Translations under genes and position numbers: made by a program
Origin: a bacterium
GTDB lineage: Bacteria; Verrucomicrobiota; Kiritimatiellia; RFP12; UBA1067
Assembly (NCBI GenBank): GCA_025360845.1
Contig: JANYBJ010000030.1
Coordinates: 1 to 36,222, forward strand
DNA length: 36,222 nt
Direction: 5' to 3'
Notes under the pieces: model-generated
Database searches by the model: none
Seen by the model: only the letters and a program-made list of their open reading frames with translations
What the model was told of the DNA's origin: nothing
Shown: piece by piece, positions 18,509-26,981 of the stretch
How the letters are laid out: each line of letters begins with the position of its first letter
Numbering within the stretch: the stretch's first letter is position 1

Positions 18509-18958
18509 TTAGATTCCTGCCTGTTTGTCTCGGCGGAGGGTGAGGGTCTTTTTGAGGAACGAGGGCTTGGGCATGGCGTCGGAAGGCTTGGCAAGCTCCT
18601 CGGCATCGTCGGGATCGGTGTAGGCGAAGCTGCCGTCCGCGATGCGGTTGCTCTTGCGGATCGCGTCGTTGTAAAGCGTCTCGCGGCCCTTCGACACGTC
18701 GGTACCGCCGCGCCCGGCGAGAAAGTAAAAGACGGCGATGTGCATCGCCTCTGGGATCAGGTCATGAGGCAGCGTTCCTGCCGGGCCGATGATGCCCTTG
18801 TAACCTGAGCGCAGCGCCGCGCGGAAGATGCCGACCGCGTTCGTGATTGCCTTGGGCGTCGGGTCTTTGCCCTCCGCGATGGAGGCGTTCTGCCACGCGT
18901 CCAGCTCATCCTCAAGGATCGCGTCTCGGAAGTCGTCGGTTGTCGGGATGCGCCACAT
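18509..18958 (-). CDS. DUF1320 / Mu gp36-like protein
   Basis: 149 aa; MWRIPTTDDFRDAILEDELDAWQNA... all-helical, downstream of the capsid. Confidence 0.55.
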   Translation of the reverse strand: MWRIPTTDDFRDAILEDELDAWQNASIAEGKDPTPKAITNAVGIFRAALRSGYKGIIGPAGTLPHDLIPEAMHIAVFYFLAGRGGTDVSKGRETLYNDAIRKSNRIADGSFAYTDPDDAEELAKPSDAMPKPSFLKKTLTLRRDKQAGI

Positions 18959-19001
18959 GGGTTGCCTCAGACTGTTAGGCTTTTAGATCCGTTATCAGGA
19001 T

Positions 19002-19038
19002 CGCCCGCGCCGCCTGGAATGCCACGGCGGCGCGGGCG
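19002..19038. repeat. 13-bp perfect-stem hairpin downstream of capsid region
   Basis: CGCCCGCGCCGCC-tggaatgccac-GGCGGCGCGGGCG. Confidence 0.9.
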
Positions 19039-19043
19039 CTGGG

Positions 19044-19439
19044 TCAAGGCCCTACTTTTCTCACAAAGGCCACGGTGCCCGTGGCGGTGGCTGCCGGAGT
19101 GAACAGCAGCCTGTCTCCGGGCATGATCTGCGTGTTCGTGACGATGGCCGTGTTGGTGCCGCCGGAGGAGATGATGACGGCGATCTGGTTGGTGACCGTG
19201 ATCGCGCCGATCAGCTCCACCTGGGAGACCGTGACGGTGGACACGGCGGGCGAGAAGCGCCACAGGTCCACCTTTTCAAGCGTTCCGTTCTGGAAGAGCG
19301 GTACGGTGAACGTCTGGGTGGAGGCGTTGGTCACGGCCACATAGTCGCGGGTGGGCTGCTGGGCGTCCGCTTGAGGCGGATCAACCAGCCCGACAATAGC
19401 CGCGGCGAGCGCGGCCATAAAGATGAATCTGGATCTCAT
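19044..19439 (-). CDS. Small exported phage protein
   Basis: 131 aa; MRSRFIFMAALAAAIVGLVDPPQADAQ signal peptide. Confidence 0.55.
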   Translation of the reverse strand: MRSRFIFMAALAAAIVGLVDPPQADAQQPTRDYVAVTNASTQTFTVPLFQNGTLEKVDLWRFSPAVSTVTVSQVELIGAITVTNQIAVIISSGGTNTAIVTNTQIMPGDRLLFTPAATATGTVAFVRKVGP

Positions 19440-19474
19440 TTGATGTTTCCCTTCGGTTGTTTTAAGTTTAGGAC

Positions 19475-19502
19475 GGGGAGGCTCGCAGACAGCGGCCTCC
19501 CC
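19475..19502. repeat. Hairpin GGGGAGGC...GCCTCCCC after the capsid gene
   Basis: Perfect 8-bp stem immediately 3' of the capsid stop on the minus strand. Confidence 0.8.
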
Positions 19503-19508
19503 TTCCGG

Positions 19509-20429
19509 TTACGACAGGGTGATGCGGCGGGCGCACGCGGCGGATACCACCTGCACATCCTCTGACCAATCCACAGCGAGGATGTCGCTGCGGGCCGCGT
19601 CCTCGCGGTAGGTGTAGACGTCCTCGACCGAGCTTGCGCCGATGGAGAACGTCTTGGCGAAGCCCGGATCGTACTGCGTCGGGTTTTCCGAACGCAGGAA
19701 CAGGAACACTTCGCCGCCGACGATGTTGACCGCGTTTTTGGAGACGCCGAACTTGGTCGTATCCCGCGAGAGGATGCCGACCTTGATCTGAATGGAGGGG
19801 TTCAGCAGCATGGAGCTGAAGACGCCCATGTCCACCGAGGCGTTGTCCGCGCCGGGGCGGCGCTTGATCACCATCGGGTGGTTCTTGAGGATGCGCCATG
19901 CGCCGAGGCCGATGACCATCGCGTTGGGCATCATGCCCGTATCAATGGAGATGGCTTCGATCTGCGCGTCGATCTCAAGCACGGGGTCGACCGTCGCGTC
20001 GCTCCACTTGCCGGACCCGGCGACGGCGGAGACTCCCGCCTTGACGATGTCGACGACCTTCTTCTCGCGGGCCACGCCGCCGCTGATCACCAGCGTGCGC
20101 GTCTTGGCCTCTTCGAGGTTCTGCTGGGCGTCTCCCGCGTCGTTGCGCTCGGCGTCGTCGATGGCGACCTCCAGAGCCTGCGAGCGGCAGTTGAACGATC
20201 CGTCCGTGGCCTCGAACTTGATGCGCGTGGCATGGCCGCCCAACGCGCGGGCGGTGTCGTAGATCTGGAAGGCGTTTTTATCCGAAAACTTTTTGTAGTA
20301 CCCGGAGCCTACACCGACCTGGACACGCGGCGCCAGAAATTCCGCGATGGCGGAATTCGTATCTTGGGAGACGCCGTAAGCGTACGTCTTGAGCGTCTCT
20401 TTGTATTGTGCTGTTCCTCTGCGACCCAT
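19509..20429 (-). CDS. Major capsid protein (HK97 fold, Mu-like)
   Basis: 306 aa; ARALGGHATRIKFEATDGSFNCRSQALEVAIDDAER, MPNAMVIGLGAWRILKNHP, capsid-type organisation; follows decoration protein. Confidence 0.8.
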   Translation of the reverse strand: MGRRGTAQYKETLKTYAYGVSQDTNSAIAEFLAPRVQVGVGSGYYKKFSDKNAFQIYDTARALGGHATRIKFEATDGSFNCRSQALEVAIDDAERNDAGDAQQNLEEAKTRTLVISGGVAREKKVVDIVKAGVSAVAGSGKWSDATVDPVLEIDAQIEAISIDTGMMPNAMVIGLGAWRILKNHPMVIKRRPGADNASVDMGVFSSMLLNPSIQIKVGILSRDTTKFGVSKNAVNIVGGEVFLFLRSENPTQYDPGFAKTFSIGASSVEDVYTYREDAARSDILAVDWSEDVQVVSAACARRITLS

Positions 20430-20451
20430 GGTATGGGTTCCTTTCTGTGGA

Positions 20452-20473
20452 GGGCGATCACGCGGTACCGCCC
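20452..20473. repeat. Intergenic hairpin GGGCGATCACGCGGTACCGCCC
   Basis: Same family as the others, imperfect; between decoration and capsid genes. Confidence 0.7.
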
Positions 20474-20480
20474 ATATGGT

Positions 20481-20855
20481 TTACGTGTAGGTGACGGGGG
20501 TGAGCGGAGCGCCCTCAAAGAGTTCTCCGGTTGCCGCTGCATCAAGCGCCACGCCGACGCACAGCCCGGTGGCCGCGCAGTCGACGGTGCCGTCCGCTTT
20601 GAGCATCAGGCGGGAGCCCGCCGTGACCGCCCCGCCCGCCTTGAAGTGGGCCGTTCCGTCAATCGCCCCGAAAACGGCAACGTCGGACTTTCCACCCGAA
20701 ACGTCGCCCTCGGTGATGACTCCGATGACCTTGTCGGCCGCGCCGGTGGCGACGGTGACGCCCGTCGCTCCGAGCACCACGCAGTAACCTTCGTTGCCGG
20801 TCTGGTCGGCGGCGGCGGTGAGCGCCACAATGCCTCTTGTCTTGATCTGTGCCAT
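20481..20855 (-). CDS. DUF2190-like capsid decoration protein
   Basis: MAQIKTRGIVALTAAADQTGNEGYCVVLGATGVTVATGAADKVIGVITEGDVSGG...; ATG at 20855. Confidence 0.75.
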   Translation of the reverse strand: MAQIKTRGIVALTAAADQTGNEGYCVVLGATGVTVATGAADKVIGVITEGDVSGGKSDVAVFGAIDGTAHFKAGGAVTAGSRLMLKADGTVDCAATGLCVGVALDAAATGELFEGAPLTPVTYT

Positions 20856-20877
20856 GATGGCTTTTCCTTTCTGTGGA

Positions 20878-20899
20878 GGGCGAGCGCGCATGCCCGCCC
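20878..20899. repeat. Intergenic hairpin GGGCGAGC-GCGCAT-GCCCGCCC
   Basis: Same family, one mismatch; between protease and decoration genes. Confidence 0.75.
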
Positions 20900-20904
20900 G
20901 CACG

Positions 20905-21381
20905 TTATTCCGCCGACACCTCGTCGGCGAACAGTTCGGGGTTGTTGACGCGGCAAGCGGACCACGCCGCCGCGAAAGTCACTCCGGGGTTAGCGAAGCG
21001 GTATCCGTTCACGTCAGCCTGCCGCTTGGCGGCGATCCGCGCGTCGGGCTTCGCGTCGGTCGCGGAGACTTCCGGCGTCGAGGCATCACGCGCCACGATG
21101 CGCGGCTTGCCGACGAAGGGCTCGGCGCGGAAGTGTCCGAACGCGGCCTCGGTCGCCTCGGGGTTCGCCTCATATGTCGTGCGGAACATCGCCTCGTCGG
21201 CGATCTGGCTCTTGTGCGCGACGATGAACGCGTCGCACTTGGCCTTGCGGCAAGCGGTCTCAGCCGTCTTCTGGGCGGCGGCGGCTTGCGTGCCACCGTC
21301 GATCAGAGCCTGAACCTTGGCGCATGCCTCATCTTCTGTCGCAGTCTCGGGGAGCCCGAGCAGCGCGAGCAGTTTCTTCAT
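20905..21381 (-). CDS. Nested in-frame scaffold protein (Mu gpZ-like)
   Basis: Internal ATG at 21381 preceded by AAGGAG (21390-21395), encoding MKKLLALLGLPETATEDEACAKVQALIDGG. Confidence 0.6.
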   Translation of the reverse strand: MKKLLALLGLPETATEDEACAKVQALIDGGTQAAAAQKTAETACRKAKCDAFIVAHKSQIADEAMFRTTYEANPEATEAAFGHFRAEPFVGKPRIVARDASTPEVSATDAKPDARIAAKRQADVNGYRFANPGVTFAAAWSACRVNNPELFADEVSAE

Positions 21382-21918
21382 GGTTGCGTCTCCTTGTTGG
21401 GTTTGATCTTCCGCCGCACGCGCGGCGGCGAATGTTGAGAGCGTATCGAACTGAGGCGTGTTGGTCATGGCGATGCTCGTGATGTCGACCGGGCGGAAGC
21501 GGTTGCCGCCGAGCGGCTCCAGATCCATGACGGGGCTGCGGCTGATCAGGATCTTGCCGTCCCACAGCTTTCGGCCCGGCTCGGTAAAGTCCCAGCGCGT
21601 CCAGACGCCTTCGGCATCGGCGCGGATATCCTTCGCCCACGCCATGGCGTCGGACTCTTTGTTGGCCATGAGGCTGAAGTGTTCGCGGTCCACGAGAAAG
21701 CCACGGAAAGCAGGATCTGCGGCCCGCTCTTTGAATGCGGCGATACAGCGGTCGATGGCCGTCTGATCCACGACGATGGTTCCCGTGACTTTCTTGCCTT
21801 TGAAGATGAGCCGCTTGTCGGGATACTCGCCGATGGCGGGCAAGGTGTGGAACCAAGAGGCGTCGCCTTCCTTGGCCACGCTTCCGAGCAGGAAACAATC
21901 TGAGAACGGGCGCTTCAT
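20905..21918 (-). CDS. Mu gpI-like prohead protease with C-terminal scaffold
   Basis: 337 aa; PAIGEYPDKRLIFKGKKVTGTIVVDQ, VDREHFS catalytic region, ILISRSPVMDLEPLGGNRFRPVDITSIAMTNTPQ. Confidence 0.85.
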   Translation of the reverse strand: MKRPFSDCFLLGSVAKEGDASWFHTLPAIGEYPDKRLIFKGKKVTGTIVVDQTAIDRCIAAFKERAADPAFRGFLVDREHFSLMANKESDAMAWAKDIRADAEGVWTRWDFTEPGRKLWDGKILISRSPVMDLEPLGGNRFRPVDITSIAMTNTPQFDTLSTFAAARAAEDQTQQGDATMKKLLALLGLPETATEDEACAKVQALIDGGTQAAAAQKTAETACRKAKCDAFIVAHKSQIADEAMFRTTYEANPEATEAAFGHFRAEPFVGKPRIVARDASTPEVSATDAKPDARIAAKRQADVNGYRFANPGVTFAAAWSACRVNNPELFADEVSAE

Positions 21919-23444
21919 TTCGCGGGCTCCTTTAAAGCGCCTTGCAGGAAGGCGCTGGACATGACCTTGTGATAGACCTCGGCCTGCGCGGGATCGGCGA
22001 GCATGGTCGCGGCGATCTGCGGCAGCTCCCCGCGCAGCTTACGGGCCGCCGCCTGCATGCCGGGCAGGTCTTTGGCGGTGAGCACGCGGGCGAGCGCCAG
22101 GGCGAGCGGCCTGTTGGCGACGGCCTGCGCCTGAGCGAGCGCGTCGGCTCCGGATTGCATGAGCGCCTCGGCGGCCGGATCTGATGCGCCACGGCTGCAA
22201 ACGGCGCGGAACAGCGAGGGCGCGGCTCCGGGAACGGAAGGGGCCGCGGGCCGCGCGAACCCCTTGATCGTGTAGCCGGTCTCTTTCTGGACCTGCGCGG
22301 GGTCGATGTCAAAACCCGCGTTGACGAGGGAGGTGACGTTGGCGACCACCTTGCCGATGTCCTTTTCCTGACGCGCCCGCAGGTTGAAAAAGGCCTGCGC
22401 AGGTCTGCCGGGGAAGCGTGCGGCGAGCGCGCGGCGGTCGTACTGCTGATGCAGGGGCTTGGAGACGTTACGCGCCACGCGCCGGATGATCTGATCCCAG
22501 GAAGACATGTGGGCGGAGCCCGCCAGCGTGCCGCTGCCCGCCTCGGTCAGCATCGTCAGCAGACCGCCCGTTCCCGCGAGCACCAACTGCTTCTGGAGCC
22601 ACTCAAGCCGAAGCTGGAACGGCTGCGTGCCGCGCGCCTCCGAAAGCGTCTTGACGTCAGATCCTGCGGGCAGCGCCCCGCTCGCGGCCTCCGACGCGTC
22701 CGCGGCGAGGTCGCGGTACTCGTCCTCTTTTCCGGCGGGAACCTTTTCCGGCATGATGATGAACACGCCGGGGATGCCGTAAATCTCTACGTAGGCGTCC
22801 CAGTCTTTTTCGGCGACCGTAGAGCGCACGTATTTGATCAGGCCGATTCGGTTCACCGGGCGTTTGGACGTGAGCAGAATGTAATCCTCCGGATTCAATC
22901 GATTGGCGAGCGGCATCGAACAGAATGAGGCGGTGGAGGCGTTGGGGTTCCATGCCCATTCTTGCCGCGATCCGTTGCGCACCATGTTCCACTGCGGAAG
23001 GATTTCGAAATGCTCAAGAGACCAATCATCGGAGAGATGCGGCTGCAAGTGAGAGAAGCCACGGAACCGCGCCATGACGAGGTGCTCAATCGCCTCGGGA
23101 AGGTTGTCGCACTGCGCATACGATTCACGCAGGAACGCGGCCTGTTCGTCGGCAAGCACCGAATCAAATCCGAGTGAGTCCTCGGGGATGGTCGCAATCT
23201 CATCCTCGCAGTCGGCAACACCAGAAAGCGTCCTCTCAATGATCACCATCAGGTCTGGGTCGGTGGCCTCAATTCCGGTCTCCGCTCCGTAGAGCCACTG
23301 AAGATCGGACATGATTCCGCGCTGCGCCTGTTCCATCAGCATGACGGCACGCGGCATGTTCAGGTGGCGGAGAGGGTTGCTGTTGTCGCGCCACTTGTTC
23401 ACGGCGGTGAGCGTGCGCATGAGCTGCTGTGCCGATGTCTTCAT
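21915..23444 (-). CDS. DUF935 / Mu gp29-like portal protein
   Basis: MKTSAQQLMRTLTAVNKWRDNSNPLRHL...; IGLIKYVRSTVAEKDWDAYVEIYGIPGVFIIMP. Confidence 0.85.
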   Translation of the reverse strand: MKTSAQQLMRTLTAVNKWRDNSNPLRHLNMPRAVMLMEQAQRGIMSDLQWLYGAETGIEATDPDLMVIIERTLSGVADCEDEIATIPEDSLGFDSVLADEQAAFLRESYAQCDNLPEAIEHLVMARFRGFSHLQPHLSDDWSLEHFEILPQWNMVRNGSRQEWAWNPNASTASFCSMPLANRLNPEDYILLTSKRPVNRIGLIKYVRSTVAEKDWDAYVEIYGIPGVFIIMPEKVPAGKEDEYRDLAADASEAASGALPAGSDVKTLSEARGTQPFQLRLEWLQKQLVLAGTGGLLTMLTEAGSGTLAGSAHMSSWDQIIRRVARNVSKPLHQQYDRRALAARFPGRPAQAFFNLRARQEKDIGKVVANVTSLVNAGFDIDPAQVQKETGYTIKGFARPAAPSVPGAAPSLFRAVCSRGASDPAAEALMQSGADALAQAQAVANRPLALALARVLTAKDLPGMQAAARKLRGELPQIAATMLADPAQAEVYHKVMSSAFLQGALKEPAK

Positions 23445-24901
23445 TCGAAGTCTCTCCATTCGTTTTTGCGCAGGCGCATTTCCGCGCGGCGAGCGCGGCG
23501 GGCGACGGCCCTGCGGCCGCGACCGGCGCGGGGAGGCATGTTGCTGACCACACCCTCTTCGGCAGCCGAGCACGCCAGCATGGACGCGACGAACTCATCG
23601 CAGTGAGAGGTTTCGCCCTCGTTATCGAACGCGGGCATATAGACGCGCAGGCCTCCGTTGCTGGCTAGCAGTTTCTCGGGGCCGTTGATGTCGGCGCGAA
23701 GCTGATCTTCCGCGGGGATGTAGATGCGCTTCCCCTCGTAGCGGTCGCGCAGGGAGACGCACAGCTCGGTGCGCCTGCCGCTCTCAAGGTTGACCGCGTC
23801 CACGCGTCCGGGGAAGTCGCGCGTCAGATGCTCGGCCATGTGCATGCCGAGGCCCGTCGCGTCGATGGCCATGCGGCTGATTCGCGGCTGGGCACGGTCA
23901 GTCAGACGTATTCGTATCCAGTTCTCCTGCGTGTCGAACTCGACGTTGTGCCACTTCTCGCGGCGGGCCAGATAGAGCGAGACGCCCAGCTCAAGATATT
24001 CATGCCAGGCGGAGGCATGCAGCTTTCGGGCTACATCGTATCCTCCGAAGCGAGGGGCGGCGGGATTCTTCGCGGCGATCTCCGCGATCACGACGGGGTC
24101 AAGCTCGCACGGAGCGATGAGCTGGAGCGTGATCAGCTTGCCAGCGGCGTCATCCGTGACGCACAGGAACTGCGTGTTGTAAGCGGACTGCGTGCGGCAG
24201 CTCGCACGCACCTTCTTGACGAAGTCCTCGCGTGTCTGGTTGCGTCCGATGGCCTCGTTAATCTTTTCGACGAGGCCCTGCTCGACGGCGTCGGGAAGCG
24301 TGACGCGGTGTAGCCGGATGCCCATTGGGTTATCCTTCTTGGCCGAAACAACCAAGCGGGCGAACGGGCTCGACGATGTTCCGTTGACGCGGTACGCGCT
24401 GACGATCTCAAGCTGCCCGCCCCAAAGGATGCAGGGATAGGCCATGTCGATCAGCTTGCCGGAATCGTCATGCAGATCGGCCTCGTCGAGAAACACGTCG
24501 CCGCCTTTGCCGGCAAACGCCTCGGGTTTGGAACTCAGCGAGACGATGCGAGCTCCGTTGGGGAACTCGACCACATACGCCTTGATGTTGCGCTCGGGGT
24601 CGAGCATCTCGACGTTCTCGCCGTACATGCCCTTGGCGACAACGTTGCCGAGCTCGCACCATTTTCGGATGTAATCGCGGATCAGCTCTTGCGCGGTCAT
24701 CTCGTCGCGCGAACTGACCCACTGCGTGAAGCCCCGGCCGCGATCCATACACTTGCGCCACATGCGGTAGCTGCTGGCGTATGTGAAGCCGACGCGGCGG
24801 GACTTCTCGGCGACCTTGTAGGGGCTGTCGTCGCGAATCCAGTCGAGCTGGTACGGCAGGAAGTAGGATGCCTGCTGCGCTATGGCTTGGGTGGCGCTCA
24901 T
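23441..24901 (-). CDS. Terminase large subunit (Mu gp28-like)
   Basis: 486 aa; YQLDWIRDDSPYKVAEKSRRVGFTYA Walker-A-like, FLDEADLHDDSG Walker B, IDATGLGMHMAEHL nuclease-type motif. Confidence 0.9.
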   Translation of the reverse strand: MSATQAIAQQASYFLPYQLDWIRDDSPYKVAEKSRRVGFTYASSYRMWRKCMDRGRGFTQWVSSRDEMTAQELIRDYIRKWCELGNVVAKGMYGENVEMLDPERNIKAYVVEFPNGARIVSLSSKPEAFAGKGGDVFLDEADLHDDSGKLIDMAYPCILWGGQLEIVSAYRVNGTSSSPFARLVVSAKKDNPMGIRLHRVTLPDAVEQGLVEKINEAIGRNQTREDFVKKVRASCRTQSAYNTQFLCVTDDAAGKLITLQLIAPCELDPVVIAEIAAKNPAAPRFGGYDVARKLHASAWHEYLELGVSLYLARREKWHNVEFDTQENWIRIRLTDRAQPRISRMAIDATGLGMHMAEHLTRDFPGRVDAVNLESGRRTELCVSLRDRYEGKRIYIPAEDQLRADINGPEKLLASNGGLRVYMPAFDNEGETSHCDEFVASMLACSAAEEGVVSNMPPRAGRGRRAVARRARRAEMRLRKNEWRDFE

Positions 24902-25461
24902 TTTTTGACACCGAGAATGCGGTCAACCTCGTTGGCGACCTGAGACGGATCGGCGACATTGACCTTGCCCGCTTCGGCGAGCTGCTGCCGCAGTGCGGCG
25001 ATATGAGCGGCCTGCTCGGCGTTCGCCTTGCGGGCCTCTTCTAAATCCTTTTCGGCCTTGAGCAGGCGCTGGAGCTTCTCGCTGTCGCGGGAGTCGGCGT
25101 TGTAATCGAGAGACAGGCTGGCGAAGGTCTTGATAGCCTCTTTGTCGTCGCTGGTGATGGCCTGCCAGAAGGCGGCGCGGAGGGCGTTGTTGGCTCGGGC
25201 GTCGAGGGCTCGGGCGTCGAGGTCTTTATCGAACTGCTCGCTGGCCTTGATGGCGCTGCGCAGATTGGCGCGGGCACGGGACTTGGTTTCGCGAGCCCAC
25301 CAGCGGCGCAGGCCGGAAATGGAAACCTTGATGCCGAGGTTCTTGGAAACCCACTCCACACCGACGCGGTAAGCGCCGGGCCGCAGCACCTCAAGCAGTT
25401 CCTCTTCCTGCTCGGGCGTGATGCCTGTCAGCTTCGATAGCGGGCTGGGTTTCTGGTTCAT
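24898..25461 (-). CDS. Putative terminase small subunit
   Basis: 187 aa; HTH-like N-terminus plus long coiled coil, overlaps the large subunit start. Confidence 0.6.
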   Translation of the reverse strand: MNQKPSPLSKLTGITPEQEEELLEVLRPGAYRVGVEWVSKNLGIKVSISGLRRWWARETKSRARANLRSAIKASEQFDKDLDARALDARANNALRAAFWQAITSDDKEAIKTFASLSLDYNADSRDSEKLQRLLKAEKDLEEARKANAEQAAHIAALRQQLAEAGKVNVADPSQVANEVDRILGVKK

Positions 25462-25478
25462 GGTTTAGGTCTCGTTTT

Positions 25479-25503
25479 CAAAAACGACACGGTGTCGTTT
25501 TTG
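25479..25503. repeat. 25-bp palindrome P1 CAAAAACGACAC-G-GTGTCGTTTTTG
   Basis: Perfect 12+1+12 dyad; identical to P2. Confidence 0.95.
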
Positions 25504-25506
25504 GAT

Positions 25507-25785
25507 TTAGAACGGTGAAGGTGCCGGTTCGCCCTCGTGGCTGCGTGTCTCGCGGACAACGGGAGCCTGATTGTTGTAGCAGCTATTACCTCCCTCTAAA
25601 GACTGGATCACCTTGCCCAAGCGCATGCGGGCATCTTCGAGGTGGCGGTATGCGAGCGTCACATTTGCGTGAGCCTCGTGTGCGTCGATGCCGATTCGGG
25701 GAAAAGGAACATGCGGATGCAGGTCTTTAACCTGACGCGCGATGTTGTCGATCTTCTCGCGTAAACTGTTGATCTTGTCTTTCAT
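25507..25785 (-). CDS. Small phage protein, Acb2/Tad1-hairpin-like (candidate anti-CBASS/anti-Thoeris sponge)
   Basis: MKDKINSLREKIDNIARQVKDLHPHVPFPRIGIDAHEAHANVTLAYRHLEDARMRLGKVIQSLEGG...; compact two-helix protein with LxxArmxlGkvi-type second helix. The ORF is solid; the function is tentative. Confidence 0.5.
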   Translation of the reverse strand: MKDKINSLREKIDNIARQVKDLHPHVPFPRIGIDAHEAHANVTLAYRHLEDARMRLGKVIQSLEGGNSCYNNQAPVVRETRSHEGEPAPSPF

Positions 25786-25799
25786 GGATTCTCCATTTT

Positions 25800-25824
25800 C
25801 AAAAACGACACGGTGTCGTTTTTG
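25800..25824. repeat. 25-bp palindrome P2 CAAAAACGACAC-G-GTGTCGTTTTTG
   Basis: Identical to P1 on the other side of the same gene. Confidence 0.95.
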
Positions 25825-25825
25825 G

Positions 25826-26077
25826 TTACAGCAGTTTCCCGGAGTCGGTGATGACCCACTGGAGCTGGGCCGGATTGAAACGGTCGGCGAGGCGCTGCAC
25901 GTAGCCCGCGCGTTCGAGGGCGTCGATGTGGCGCTGCACGTCGGAGACGGCGCAGGGCGTGCGCGTGTAGCCGTTGACGTAGACGGCGAGGGCGCGGGTG
26001 GCGAGGGGCTTGCCCGCGCACTCCTGGAGCACGGTGACGATGGCCTTGGATACGTCGGGGTCGATGTCGATGGGCAT
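25826..26077 (-). CDS. Small winged-helix-like DNA-binding protein
   Basis: 83 aa; VLQECAGKPLATRALAVYVNGYTRTPCAVSDVQRHIDALERAGYVQRL. Confidence 0.5.
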   Translation of the reverse strand: MPIDIDPDVSKAIVTVLQECAGKPLATRALAVYVNGYTRTPCAVSDVQRHIDALERAGYVQRLADRFNPAQLQWVITDSGKLL

Positions 26078-26083
26078 CGGGGG

Positions 26084-26476
26084 TCACTTCCTTCCGTTGA
26101 TGGTGCGGACGAGGAGCACCTCAAGTGTGCTCTTGATGCTGGTGAGTTCGCCGGAGATGCGCGAGCAGGTTTCGGCGGCGGCGTTGACGCGGTTGTAGAT
26201 CTTGCCGTTCTCCTCGGTGATCAGCTCGCGGAGCATGGCCTGCCCGGCCTCCAGCTCGTCGAGGCGGCGGTCCTGCTCGTGTTTGCAGGCGCCGATGCAG
26301 TGCTCGATGGTGGCCACGCGGGAGGCGATGCCGTTGGTCGCGGCGGCCTGTTCCTCGGGGCTTGGCTTGCCGCGCAGGGTGAACCACGCCTTGGCCGCGC
26401 CGTTGAAAAGCCACACGCAGAAAGTGAGGCAGCCGAGCCACGCGGCGATGTCGACGGGAGGGGAGAAAGAGGTCAT
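26084..26476 (-). CDS. Membrane-anchored coiled-coil protein (possible holin/spanin-type)
   Basis: 130 aa; N-terminal TM WLGCLTFCVWLFNGAAKAWF then coiled coil. Confidence 0.45.
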   Translation of the reverse strand: MTSFSPPVDIAAWLGCLTFCVWLFNGAAKAWFTLRGKPSPEEQAAATNGIASRVATIEHCIGACKHEQDRRLDELEAGQAMLRELITEENGKIYNRVNAAAETCSRISGELTSIKSTLEVLLVRTINGRK

Positions 26477-26538
26477 GCGGGGACCTTTCCGGAGAGAGGG
26501 TTAACACGAAGACACGAAGACGGTAAGCAGAGAGATTT

Positions 26539-26630
26539 CAAAAACGCAGCCGCTGCGTTTTTGGAAATCGGCAAAAGCGCAACGGCTGCGTTTTTGGGAA
26601 AACGGCAAAAACGCAGCGGCTGCGTTTTTG
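26539..26630. repeat. Palindromes P3 (26539-26563), P4 (26572-26596), P5 (26606-26630)
   Basis: CAAAAACGCAGC-C-GCTGCGTTTTTG; CAAAAGCGCAACGGCTGCGTTTTTG; CAAAAACGCAGC-G-GCTGCGTTTTTG. Confidence 0.95.
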
Positions 26631-26639
26631 AAAACGGAG

Positions 26640-26760
26640 CGTGTCCCAATGCACGCGACGACAGGCACGTCGTTGCATTTCGGGAGCGGAGGGTAACAGC
26701 CTCCGGGGCACGTCGCTGACCCTGTTGTGGGTCAATCCCTGCCGCAGTACCGACGTGAGT
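26640..26760. ncRNA. Candidate structured non-coding RNA between palindromes
   Basis: Consecutive dyads: AATGCA-cgcg-ACGAC-aggcac-GTCGT-TGCATT (26648-26679), CGGAGG-gtaacag-CCTCCG (26687-26705), CACGTCG...CGACGTG (26709-26757) enclosing TGACCC-tgttgt-GGGTCA (26717-26734); no credible ORF. Confidence 0.35.
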
Positions 26761-26798
26761 TTCACGGCGGATATGCGAAGTTGAAAAGAATGGGAAAC

Positions 26799-26925
26799 CA
26801 AAAACGCGGCGGCTGCGTTTTTGGAAATCTCCGAGCGGGAAAGAGCAGCCGACAAGGGAGCAAAGCAAAAACGCGGCGGCTGCGTTTTTGGAAACGGCGG
26901 CAAAAACGCGGCGGCTGCGCTTTTG
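26799..26925. repeat. Palindromes P6 (26799-26823), P7 (26866-26890), P8 (26901-26925)
   Basis: CAAAAACGCGGCGGCTGCGTTTTTG twice, and CAAAAACGCGGCGGCTGCGCTTTTG. Confidence 0.95.
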
Positions 26926-26981
26926 AAGAAGTCTTGAAATCGGTCTTGCCTGTGATCCGCTTTTCATGGGGCGAATCATAG

